This document shows positions 1-6,223 of a stretch of DNA of 15,634 nt, one piece after another (positions within the stretch are counted from its first letter, which is position 1; each line of letters begins with the position of its first letter). Below the pieces are notes generated by a model that saw nothing but the letters and a program-made list of their open reading frames with translations, was not told the origin of the DNA and ran no database searches. The DNA comes from Pseudoflavonifractor_A sp022772585 (lineage in GTDB: Bacteria; Bacillota; Clostridia; Oscillospirales; Oscillospiraceae), in the NCBI RefSeq assembly GCF_052065415.1, contig NZ_JBQHUB010000047.1:1-15634 (forward strand). The letters run 5' to 3'. Made by a program: the position numbers and the translations under genes.

Positions 1-148
1 GCGAGGTTTTGGCCTGGATTATTGCTGGCCGGGCTTATAGTTAGGGAGGAGCGCCGCGGGAGTAGCCGCCCACCGGCGGGGAACGAGCGGCGAGACCATC
101 AACCCCACCATGAGCGCTGAAGCGCTGAAGGAGCGGATGGCGCGGTAA
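1..148 (+). pseudogene. Probable 3' remnant of a PfkB-family (PsuK-like) sugar kinase
   Basis: The frame ending in TAA at 146-148 closes with GETINPTMSAEALKERMAR. This resembles the usual C-terminus of PfkB-type pseudouridine kinases, where a (T/E)(V/I)NPxLS motif precedes a final helix. The first bases of the window read ARF, then GL after a one-base shift, which recalls the ARFGLAAAA helix that normally lies a dozen residues earlier. Between the two, the kinase frame is interrupted by TAG at 38-40, and about 14 residues more sequence are present than expected. The piece therefore looks frameshifted or carries a small insertion. A kinase next to psuG would make biochemical sense, because PsuK makes the substrate of PsuG. 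Only about 150 bases are visible, so this is a tentative reading; the edge could equally hold the ends of unrelated genes. Confidence 0.33.
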
Positions 149-224
149 CAGCACATGTTACGAACAACACCGATCGGAACGGAATTGTGATAAAAATCAA
201 TGCTATGATTTGGAGGTCATTAGG

Positions 225-1148
<924 letters not shown>

Positions 1149-1159
1149 TCCGCTTTCCC

Positions 1160-1192
1160 ATACCGGCCGCCGAAAGGCGGCCGGTATTTTTT
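1160..1192 (+). terminator. Intrinsic terminator of psuG
   Basis: A perfect 12-bp stem ATACCGGCCGCC/GGCGGCCGGTAT closes a GAAA tetraloop (1172-1175) and runs directly into six T residues (1187-1192). It lies 11 bases after the psuG stop and separates psuG from the next gene. Confidence 0.93.
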
Positions 1193-1214
1193 GCATCGGC
1201 CGGCAAAAACATGC

Positions 1215-1242
1215 TTGCATTCCAGTGGGGATTTGGTATACT
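1215..1242 (+). promoter_or_regulatory. Sigma-A-type promoter of the small ABM-like gene
   Basis: A TTGCAT -35 (1215-1220) and a TATACT -10 (1237-1242) are separated by 16 bases. The position, 62 bases before the ATG and just after the psuG terminator, fits an independent transcription unit. Confidence 0.6.
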
Positions 1243-1304
1243 GTTTGGTAGAATAGTACTACAAATAACGCGGCTTGACCGCGGACAGAAAAGGGGTCGC
1301 AAGC

Positions 1305-1667
1305 ATGGAGCTCAAGAACATCAACAGGCTGGAAAAGCCCATCGCCATTGAGGAGATCCGCGTGGTGGTCACGCCCGAGTGGGTGGACCGCTGGGTGGAG
1401 CTGGACGACGAGGTGTGGACCAGCCGCCTGAAGGTCTCCGAGGGCTTTTTGGGCAAAGAGATCTGGCTGAGCAGGGACGTGCCCGGCGAGATCAACGTGG
1501 TCATCTATTGGGCCGACTACGACATCTGGCAGAGCCATGACAAGTCCGGCTGGTGCATCGAGCTGGACAAGCAGATGGAGGAGCGGATGGAGGGCCACCT
1601 GCTGAGCATGGAGTTCAAGTTCAAGGAGAACCAGAAGTTCAAATACTACGAGATGAGCAATATCTGA
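1305..1667 (+). CDS. Small ABM-fold protein, TIGR03792-like
   Basis: This 120-residue soluble protein resembles the TIGR03792 group, small relatives of the antibiotic-biosynthesis-monooxygenase (dimeric alpha/beta barrel) fold. The recognisable stretch is TPEWVDRWVELDDEVWT, then the segment GFLGKEIWLS, then a strand with VVIYWADYDIWQS. Tryptophans and a GFxGKExW core are the family's hallmark. No catalytic residues or cofactor site can be named, and the cellular role of the family is not known to me. The start is ATG 1305, preceded by AAAAGGGG ending at 1295; an in-frame TTG at 1275 has no ribosome site. It is bracketed by its own promoter and a strong terminator, so it is probably monocistronic. 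There is no signal peptide or membrane segment. Confidence 0.72.
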   Translation: MELKNINRLEKPIAIEEIRVVVTPEWVDRWVELDDEVWTSRLKVSEGFLGKEIWLSRDVPGEINVVIYWADYDIWQSHDKSGWCIELDKQMEERMEGHLLSMEFKFKENQKFKYYEMSNI

Positions 1668-1681
1668 TTTCTGCGCCTGAA

Positions 1682-1723
1682 ACGCCGGCGCGGCCCGTGG
1701 GGGGCCGCGCCGGCGTGCCTTTT
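1682..1723 (+). terminator. Intrinsic terminator of the ABM-like gene
   Basis: A 14-bp GC-only-type stem ACGCCGGCGCGGCC/GGCCGCGCCGGCGT (1682-1695 with 1703-1716) is followed by GCCTTTTG. It begins 14 bases after the stop codon. Confidence 0.85.
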
Positions 1724-1735
1724 GTCCTGTTTTCC

Positions 1736-1830
1736 TTGCGCCGGCTTTCGGTCTGGTATACAATGAAGCTGCGATTTTAACAGAATTTTAAGAAAGGCTA
1801 AATGCCTTTTTGGGCTTCCTCCGGTATACT
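1736..1830 (+). promoter_or_regulatory. Promoter region of the UBA-protein/two-component operon, with 11-bp-spaced repeats
   Basis: Two TATAC-type -10 candidates are present: TATACA at 1757-1762, with TTGCGC at 1736-1741 as a poor -35 (15-base spacer), and TATACT at 1825-1830, with no convincing -35. Between them, ATTTTAA occurs at 1774-1780 and again at 1785-1791, exactly 11 bases apart, with a weaker TAAA echo after 1797. Direct half-sites one helical turn apart are the usual binding layout of OmpR/PhoB-family regulators. The operon downstream encodes one, so the site may be autoregulatory. This is inference from spacing alone. Confidence 0.45.
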
Positions 1831-1864
1831 GTAAAGCAGGAAACCGGCGAAAGGAGTTTTGGAT

Positions 1865-2452
1865 ATGTCCATCACGCTGGAAGAGATCGAGCGCCTGCGG
1901 GAAAAGGCGGACGTCTCCTACGAGGAGGCCCGGGCCGCGCTGGAGCGCAGCAGCGGCGACCTGCTGGAGGCTCTCATCGACCTGGAGCGGCAGGGAAAAA
2001 TCCGCGCCTCCGGGCAGGGAGGCACCTACAGCACCCGCCCCGGCGCCGCCGGCCCATCCGCCGCCCCGGAGCGGGGCGGAACCCAGAGTTCGGCCTGCCG
2101 GGACGGACAGACGACGGAGGAGAAGGGAGCCTGGAAGCGGATCAAAGAACTGCTGCGGACCGGGCTGAATATCATCAGCCCCAGCACCCGGAACCTCTTT
2201 GAGATCTGGCGGGACGGACGGATGCTGACCTCCATCCCCATCCTGATCCTGATCATCGCCTTTATCTGTATCTTTTGGATCACGGTGCTGCTGCTCCTTC
2301 TGGGACTGGTCCTGGGGTGCCGCTACCGGTTTTCCGGCCCCGACCTGGGGCGGGAGAAGGTCAACAGCGTGATGGATGCGGTGTCGGACACGGCGGCGGA
2401 TATGCGGGAGACCGTCCAGCGTGAGTTCGGACGAAAGGGCCGCAGAAAATAA
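1865..2452 (+). CDS. UBA-like domain membrane protein (DUF4342-like)
   Basis: This 195-residue protein has three parts. Residues 3-45 form a UBA/EF-Ts-N-like three-helix domain (VSYEEARAAL and SGDLLEALIDLE are the typical helix pattern). Residues 48-88 are a Gly/Ala/Pro/Ser-rich linker. One strong hydrophobic segment lies at about 122-151, followed by a charged helix and a basic tail (GRKGRRK). This layout resembles DUF4342 proteins of Firmicutes, whose function is unknown. The start is ATG 1865, eight bases after AAAGGAG; an in-frame TTG two codons earlier is less likely. It is the first gene of the operon with the response regulator, 40 bases upstream of it. The tail would face the cytoplasm if the UBA domain is outside, or the reverse; topology cannot be decided here. 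Confidence 0.7.
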   Translation: MSITLEEIERLREKADVSYEEARAALERSSGDLLEALIDLERQGKIRASGQGGTYSTRPGAAGPSAAPERGGTQSSACRDGQTTEEKGAWKRIKELLRTGLNIISPSTRNLFEIWRDGRMLTSIPILILIIAFICIFWITVLLLLLGLVLGCRYRFSGPDLGREKVNSVMDAVSDTAADMRETVQREFGRKGRRK

Positions 2453-2492
2453 TACGTTTCCCGCCTGCGGGCGGCGGAGAGGAGAGAGCCGG

Positions 2493-3176
2493 ATGGCGGA
2501 AAAGATCCTTCTGGTGGAGGACGAGGAAAAACTGGCCCGGATGGTGGAGCTGGAGCTGCGCTACGAGGGCTATGAGGTGGAAAAGGCCTTTGACGGCCGC
2601 ACCGGACTGGAGAAGGCCCAGTCCGGGCAGTTCGACCTGGTGCTGCTGGACATCATGCTGCCGGCCCTGTCGGGCATGGAGGTGCTGCGCCGCCTGCGGC
2701 GGGAGAGCCAGATCCCCGTCATCATGCTCACGGCCCGGGACACGGTGGTGGATAAGGTCTCCGGCCTGGACTCGGGAGCGGACGACTATATCACCAAGCC
2801 CTTTGCCATCGAGGAACTGCTGGCCCGCATCCGGGCCTGCCTGCGCAAGCGCAGCGTATCCGCGGCCCCGGCCAATACCCTGACCGTGGGCCGTCTGGTC
2901 ATGGATACGGACCGCCACGCCGTCACCGTCCAGGGTACGGCAGTGGAGCTGACCCGGCGGGAATTCGACCTGCTGCGTTACCTGCTGGAGAACAAGGAGC
3001 GGGTCATTTCACGGGAATCCCTGCTGGACCACGTGTGGGGCTTCGACTATGTGGGCGAGACCAACGCTGTGGACGTGTACATCCGCTTCCTCCGGGCCAA
3101 GCTGGAGGAGCCTTTTGGAGAGAAATTCATCCACACCGTCCGGGGCGTGGGCTACGTCATCCGGGAAGCGCAGTGA
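2493..3176 (+). CDS. OmpR-family response regulator (ArlR/CovR-like)
   Basis: This 227-residue DNA-binding regulator is the presumed phosphorylation partner of the histidine kinase encoded two genes later. The receiver domain (about 3-115) has the acidic pair Glu9/Asp10, phospho-acceptor Asp53 (LLDIMLP), Thr80 and Lys102 (KPF), so the phosphorylation site is complete. A winged-helix domain (about 130-225) follows, with LTRREFDLLRYLLEN and the ending TVRGVGYVIRE typical of OmpR/PhoB proteins. The start is ATG 2493 behind GGAGAGGAG. An upstream extension of the frame to 2376 overlaps the previous gene and is not needed. The gap to the flavodoxin gene is 12 bases, so the genes are co-transcribed. 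The closest named families are ArlR and CovR; an orthologous role is not established. Confidence 0.94.
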   Translation: MAEKILLVEDEEKLARMVELELRYEGYEVEKAFDGRTGLEKAQSGQFDLVLLDIMLPALSGMEVLRRLRRESQIPVIMLTARDTVVDKVSGLDSGADDYITKPFAIEELLARIRACLRKRSVSAAPANTLTVGRLVMDTDRHAVTVQGTAVELTRREFDLLRYLLENKERVISRESLLDHVWGFDYVGETNAVDVYIRFLRAKLEEPFGEKFIHTVRGVGYVIREAQ

Positions 3177-3188
3177 GGAGCGTGCTTT

Positions 3189-3692
3189 ATGAGCAGACCT
3201 GTAGCGATCGTATATACCTCCAACACCGGGTTCACCGCCCGGTACGCCGCCATGCTGGCCCGGCTGTCCGGTATCCCGGCCTATGACCTGGCACGGAAAA
3301 AGGAACTGCCGCCCCAGGGCAGCCCGGTGCTGATGATGGGCTGGATGTGCGCCGGCGCCATCAAGGGCCTGAAGGAGGCGGCAAAGCGCTATGACCTGCG
3401 GGGGGTGTGCGCCGTGGGCATGGCGGTGTGCAAAAAAGAGGATCAGGCCAGGCTGGCGGCTGACAACAAGGTAGGCGGCCTGCCCTTTTTCCACCTGCGG
3501 GGCGGGTATGCGCCGGAGAAGCTCAGCGGCGTTTACCGGCTGATGATGAAGCCCATGGCCCGGATGGTGGAAAAAGCCCCGGCCGAGACTGAGGAGCAGC
3601 GGGCCCTGCGGGATGCCTTTGCCCACGGCGGCGACTGGGTCTCTCAGGAGGCCCTCTCCCCTGTGCTGGACTGGCTGAGCGGTGGGGATTGA
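3189..3692 (+). CDS. Flavodoxin-like protein inside a two-component operon
   Basis: This 167-residue cytosolic protein is predicted to bind FMN. The N-terminus has a beta strand followed by the phosphate loop TSNTGFT (10-16). A second flavin-contact loop is plausible at GWMCAGAIKG (51-60). FHLRGGYAPEKL (101-112) resembles the stretch in flavodoxin-domain proteins of the HemG (protoporphyrinogen oxidase) type. Cysteines sit at 54, 74 and 81. The substrate or electron partner is unknown, and an actual HemG activity is not claimed. The start is ATG 3189 with GAGGAG just before it, overlapping the regulator's stop region. The gene lies between the regulator and its kinase, 42 bases before the kinase start, so it is almost certainly transcribed with them and could link redox state to that signalling system. 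Confidence 0.8.
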   Translation: MSRPVAIVYTSNTGFTARYAAMLARLSGIPAYDLARKKELPPQGSPVLMMGWMCAGAIKGLKEAAKRYDLRGVCAVGMAVCKKEDQARLAADNKVGGLPFFHLRGGYAPEKLSGVYRLMMKPMARMVEKAPAETEEQRALRDAFAHGGDWVSQEALSPVLDWLSGGD

Positions 3693-3734
3693 CCTGTTTT
3701 GCCGCGTCCCAAAACCATTCCGGCAGGTGATGAT

Positions 3735-5228
3735 ATGAACCAGACCAGATCACAGGCGCCAAAGCCCCTGGAGGGCATCCGTTCCTCCATCGTGCTGCGG
3801 CTGAATACAAAGCTTTTTTTCCGCCTGCTGGGGATCTACCTGGGGACGGACCTACTGCTGGCGGTCCTGTGCCTGGGCGGCATGGTCCTGTGGGCTCAGA
3901 ACCAGTGCGCCGATATCGCGGCGCTGGTGGAGCAGCGGGGCATCCCCTCCGCCGAGACTACCGAGTGGATGGCGGCGGGGGATTACACCGTGGCTGCCCT
4001 GGACCGGGAGCCGGAGGGCTATCCCTGTTCCCTCCTCCATCCGCCGGCGGGACTGGAAGAGGCACGGCACAGCCTGGACCTGGGCGGCGGCCTCTCCCCG
4101 GAGGGGCAGCCACGGCTCACCCGGGCCGTCTATACCGTGGAGCTGAAAAACAGCGCCGGGGAGCCCTACGCCATCCGGCTGGACGTGGAGTCCACGGTGA
4201 ACGTGATGAGTCTGGCGCTGCGGGTGTTACTGGTCTGCCAGGCTCTCTCCCTGGTGTGCAACCTCTTTAAAAACGCGGGCACCATCCGCAAGACACTCAG
4301 GCCCATTCAGGAGCTGGCCGCCGCCGCCAACCGGCTGGGGCACCCCAGCGCCATGTCCCCGGAGGAGCTGCAGGCGCTGGCGGGCAAGCTGGATCAGATC
4401 AACGCCACCCATCTGGACACCCGCATCTCGGTGACGGGCACCCAGAAGGAGCTGCAGACCCTGGCCCAGGCCATCAACGCCATGCTGGACCGGATCAACG
4501 AGGCCTACCGTTCCCAGATGCGTTTCGTGTCCGACGCCAGCCATGAGCTGCGTACCCCCATCGCCGTCATCCAGGGCTACGCCAATCTGCTCAACCGCTG
4601 GGGCAAGGACGATCCCACCACCCGGCAGGAGGCCATCGACGCCATCAGGGGCGAGGCCGACGCCATGAAGGAGCTGGTGGAGCAGCTCCTCTTCCTGGCC
4701 CGGGGGGACAACGACTCCATGCACATCGAGATGGAGTTCTTTGACCTGACTGAGGTGGCGGCCGAGGTCTTCAAGGAGACCGGGATGATCGACCAGACCC
4801 ACGTGTTCCGCCACGAGTGGGACAGCATGGTACCCATCCGGGCCGACGTGGGACTGACCAAGCAGGCCCTGCGTATTCTGGTGGACAACGCCATCAAATA
4901 TACCCCCGCCGGCGGGACCATCACCCTGTCGGTGCGGGGGGAGGACGGCGTGGCCCGTCTGTCGGTGCAGGACGAGGGACAGGGTATCGACGCCCAGTCT
5001 CTGCCCCACATCTTTGACCGCTTCTACCGCACCGACGAGTCCCGTACCCGCCAGACCGGAGGCACCGGCCTGGGACTGGCCATCGCCAAGTGGATCGTGG
5101 AGCGCCACGGCGGCTGGTTCGAGGTGGCCTCCTGGGAGGGAGTGGGTACCCGGATGACCATGGTGCTCCCCATGGACGGTGCCGCCGCTCAGGACCCGCC
5201 CCGGGATCAGAATGCCCGGAGCGCGTAA
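3735..5228 (+). CDS. Sensor histidine kinase (ArlS-like)
   Basis: This 497-residue membrane sensor kinase has membrane segments at about 28-53 and 156-178. They enclose a roughly 100-residue extracytoplasmic domain (54-155) with one cysteine pair candidate (Cys58, Cys98). A HAMP-like linker (about 179-255) leads to the H-box SDASHELRTP with phospho-acceptor His270. The N-box is at VDNAIKYTP (Asn385), G1 is DEGQGID, the F-box is IFDRFYR, and G2 is GGTGLGLAIAKW. All catalytic boxes are intact. The H-box context (VIQGYANLLNRWG) resembles ArlS-type kinases of Firmicutes. The start is ATG 3735 with AGGTGAT a few bases before it; a TTG at 3699 is in frame but lacks a ribosome site. It is the last gene of the operon. 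Its stop lies 7 bases from the inverted repeat that opens the AT-rich island, and no separate terminator is seen before it. Confidence 0.93.
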   Translation: MNQTRSQAPKPLEGIRSSIVLRLNTKLFFRLLGIYLGTDLLLAVLCLGGMVLWAQNQCADIAALVEQRGIPSAETTEWMAAGDYTVAALDREPEGYPCSLLHPPAGLEEARHSLDLGGGLSPEGQPRLTRAVYTVELKNSAGEPYAIRLDVESTVNVMSLALRVLLVCQALSLVCNLFKNAGTIRKTLRPIQELAAAANRLGHPSAMSPEELQALAGKLDQINATHLDTRISVTGTQKELQTLAQAINAMLDRINEAYRSQMRFVSDASHELRTPIAVIQGYANLLNRWGKDDPTTRQEAIDAIRGEADAMKELVEQLLFLARGDNDSMHIEMEFFDLTEVAAEVFKETGMIDQTHVFRHEWDSMVPIRADVGLTKQALRILVDNAIKYTPAGGTITLSVRGEDGVARLSVQDEGQGIDAQSLPHIFDRFYRTDESRTRQTGGTGLGLAIAKWIVERHGGWFEVASWEGVGTRMTMVLPMDGAAAQDPPRDQNARSA

Positions 5229-5234
5229 CAGATG

Positions 5235-5259
5235 AAAAAACTCGCTGCCGGGAAGGCAG
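5235..5259 (-). repeat. Left inverted repeat of the island, also an outward-facing terminator-like hairpin
   Basis: AAAAAACTCGCTGCCG (5235-5250) is matched exactly, inverted, at 6180-6195. CTGCC/GGCAG (5245-5249 with 5255-5259) forms a hairpin. Read on the minus strand it is followed by CGAGTTTTTT, a terminator-like layout pointing out of the island. It begins seven bases after the upstream kinase's stop codon. Confidence 0.65.
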
Positions 5260-5279
5260 GGGGTTCATGAGACAGTAGC

Positions 5280-5320
5280 AGCCACAGCAGTTACCCTGCT
5301 GTGGCTGTTCTTGTGTTTTA
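5280..5320 (+). terminator. Hairpin terminator downstream of the kinase, inside the left edge of the island
   Basis: An 11-bp perfect stem AGCCACAGCAG/CTGCTGTGGCT (5280-5290 with 5296-5306) with loop TTACC is followed by GTTCTTGTGTTTTA. It would end transcripts coming from the two-component operon before the phosphatase gene. The T tract is interrupted, so efficiency is uncertain. Confidence 0.7.
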
Positions 5321-5339
5321 TCCTGTTATGTGATAATCT
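5311..5339 (+). promoter_or_regulatory. Possible promoter of the phosphatase gene
   Basis: TTGTGT (5311-5316) and TAATCT (5334-5339) are separated by 17 bases, 45 bases before the phosphatase ATG. An alternative -10, GATAAT (5332-5337), would have a 15-base spacer. Both are weak matches. The site overlaps the tail of the preceding terminator, a common compact layout. Confidence 0.3.
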
Positions 5340-5383
5340 GGAACCGAACAGACCTACAAACCGGAATTTGAGGAGGAATAGAA

Positions 5384-5947
5384 ATGTCCTCATTATTGCA
5401 ATCTACATTAAATACCCGACCGTTACCGACCGGAGATATGCGTTTCATCAGAAGTGATTGCCCTGAAAAACTGACGGACGAAGAAGTAGAATGGCTACTG
5501 CAAAACCATGTTACCACGGTTGTAGACTTACGGGAAAAGAAAGAATATGAGCGAAAACCCTGTCGCCTCGAAACAGAAGATGGATTCACATTTTATCATA
5601 TGCCGGTAACCGGCGGAGGTGACACACCCAAATCACCCGAGGAAGTGGCATCTGTTTACCTGGGGATGCTGGATAAACAGATGGACAAGATTATTCAAAC
5701 GATTCTGGATGCAAAAAGCAATGTTCTATATTTCTGCGGAGCAGGAAAAGACAGGACAGGTGTTGTATCAGCAATCATACTGAAGAAGTTGGGTTTTGAC
5801 GACCAGACAATTATTGATGATTATATGAAAACGAAAGAGAATTTGCTTGGCTTTCTGACAGATTATGTAAAAAAGCATCCGCAAGTGGATATAAACACCG
5901 TTATTCCAAACGAGAATAATATCAGAAAGGTTTTGGATACACTTTAG
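5384..5947 (+). CDS. Tyrosine/dual-specificity protein phosphatase (CX5R family)
   Basis: This 187-residue soluble protein has the cysteine-phosphatase signature CGAGKDRTG at 118-126: nucleophile Cys118, Asp123 and phosphate-binding Arg124. The GKDRTG form is typical of bacterial Y_phosphatase3 (PtpB/LipA-like) enzymes, which act on phosphotyrosine and sometimes phosphoinositides. The residue before Cys118 is Phe rather than the common His. TTVVDLREKKEYE (44-56) matches the conserved DLR strand of that family. The start ATG 5384 follows AGGAGG with normal spacing. No signal peptide is seen, so the enzyme is probably cytosolic. Codon use is much more AT-rich than in every neighbour (AAA, ATA, TTA and GAA are common), and it lies within an inverted-repeat-bounded island next to an oriT-like site. 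It is therefore most likely horizontally acquired cargo. Its substrate is unknown. Confidence 0.88.
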   Translation: MSSLLQSTLNTRPLPTGDMRFIRSDCPEKLTDEEVEWLLQNHVTTVVDLREKKEYERKPCRLETEDGFTFYHMPVTGGGDTPKSPEEVASVYLGMLDKQMDKIIQTILDAKSNVLYFCGAGKDRTGVVSAIILKKLGFDDQTIIDDYMKTKENLLGFLTDYVKKHPQVDINTVIPNENNIRKVLDTL

Positions 5948-5960
5948 CGAGTTTGGGAAA

Positions 5961-5994
5961 AGGGCGCACTTCTATACAGGGGCAAACCCCGTAT
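5961..5994 (-). other. MobQ/RSF1010-like origin of transfer (oriT) site
   Basis: Read on the minus strand, a hairpin (ATACGGGG TTTG CCCCTGTAT, 5994-5974, with one bulged base) is followed immediately by AGAAGTGCGCCCT (5973-5961). The RSF1010/MobQ oriT has the same architecture: an inverted repeat directly followed by TAAGTGCG|CCCT, with the nick between G and C. The expected nick here lies between 5965 and 5964. The 11-base core AAGTGCGCCCT is identical. No relaxase gene is present; where the mob genes would be expected, the phosphatase gene lies instead. The site could be a relic, or could be mobilised by a relaxase acting in trans. Confidence 0.6.
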
Positions 5995-6108
5995 GCGCTC
6001 CCCGCGAGACAGGCAGCCTGGAAAAATAGATGTCCGGGCTGTTTTGCGTCAATTAGCTCCGAACAAGGGGTTGCTCCCCTTGCGCCGCTTTGCGGCTATA
6101 CTCTCAAG
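5995..6108. other. Non-coding hairpin-rich stretch of the island
   Basis: No convincing gene is present. The segment has CAAGGGG/CCCCTTG (6064-6070 with 6076-6082), CCGC-TTT-GCGG near 6086-6096 and CAGGCAGCCTG near 6009-6019. Such clustered palindromes beside a nick site are common in the oriT regions of mobilizable elements. An open frame at 5953-6264 runs through all of them and has no ribosome site. Confidence 0.4.
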
Positions 6109-6143
6109 GCAAAAGGCGTGACCACGAAAGTCACGCCTTTTGC
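6109..6143. terminator. Bidirectional terminator between convergent units
   Basis: A perfect 14-bp stem GCAAAAGGCGTGAC/GTCACGCCTTTTGC (6109-6122 with 6130-6143), loop CACGAAA, has A and T tracts on its two arms, so it can work in both directions. On the minus strand it would end the long operon whose last gene, the BceS-like kinase, stops at 6224. Confidence 0.85.
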
Positions 6144-6168
6144 ATATCATATTTTACTGTCTTACGAA

Positions 6169-6195
6169 CGCTGCCCGAACGGCAGCGAGTTTTTT
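6169..6195 (+). repeat. Right inverted repeat of the island, also an outward-facing terminator-like hairpin
   Basis: A 7-bp stem CGCTGCC/GGCAGCG (6169-6175 with 6181-6187), loop CGAAC, is followed by AGTTTTTT. This has terminator layout on the plus strand, pointing out of the island. Bases 6180-6195 are the exact reverse complement of 5235-5250. Confidence 0.65.
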
Positions 6196-6223
6196 GTGGA
6201 ACGGAGAGCTTTCCTGGCCGCCG

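Larger units (their letters stand above)
5235..6195. mobile_element. AT-richer island bounded by 16-bp exact inverted repeats, carrying a phosphatase gene and an oriT-like site
   Basis: A 961-bp segment sits between the convergent ends of two GC-rich kinase genes. Its ends are exact inverted copies: AAAAAACTCGCTGCCG at 5235-5250 and CGGCAGCGAGTTTTTT at 6180-6195. Similarity continues inward (21 of 25 positions) through a small hairpin at each end. Inside are a tyrosine-phosphatase gene visibly poorer in G+C than its neighbours, an oriT-like hairpin plus nick core, and several strong hairpins. No transposase, relaxase or recombinase is present, and no target duplication is evident outside the repeats (CAGATG on the left, GTGGAA on the right). 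It could be a non-autonomous element, an invertible segment, or a relic of a larger mobilizable element. The alternative is that the two ends are merely two copies of one terminator. Confidence 0.5.

Noticed and set aside
185..209. TTGTGA and TATGAT as a possible psuG promoter.
   Set aside because: The spacer is only 13 bases and the implied transcript start would fall on the ribosome site.
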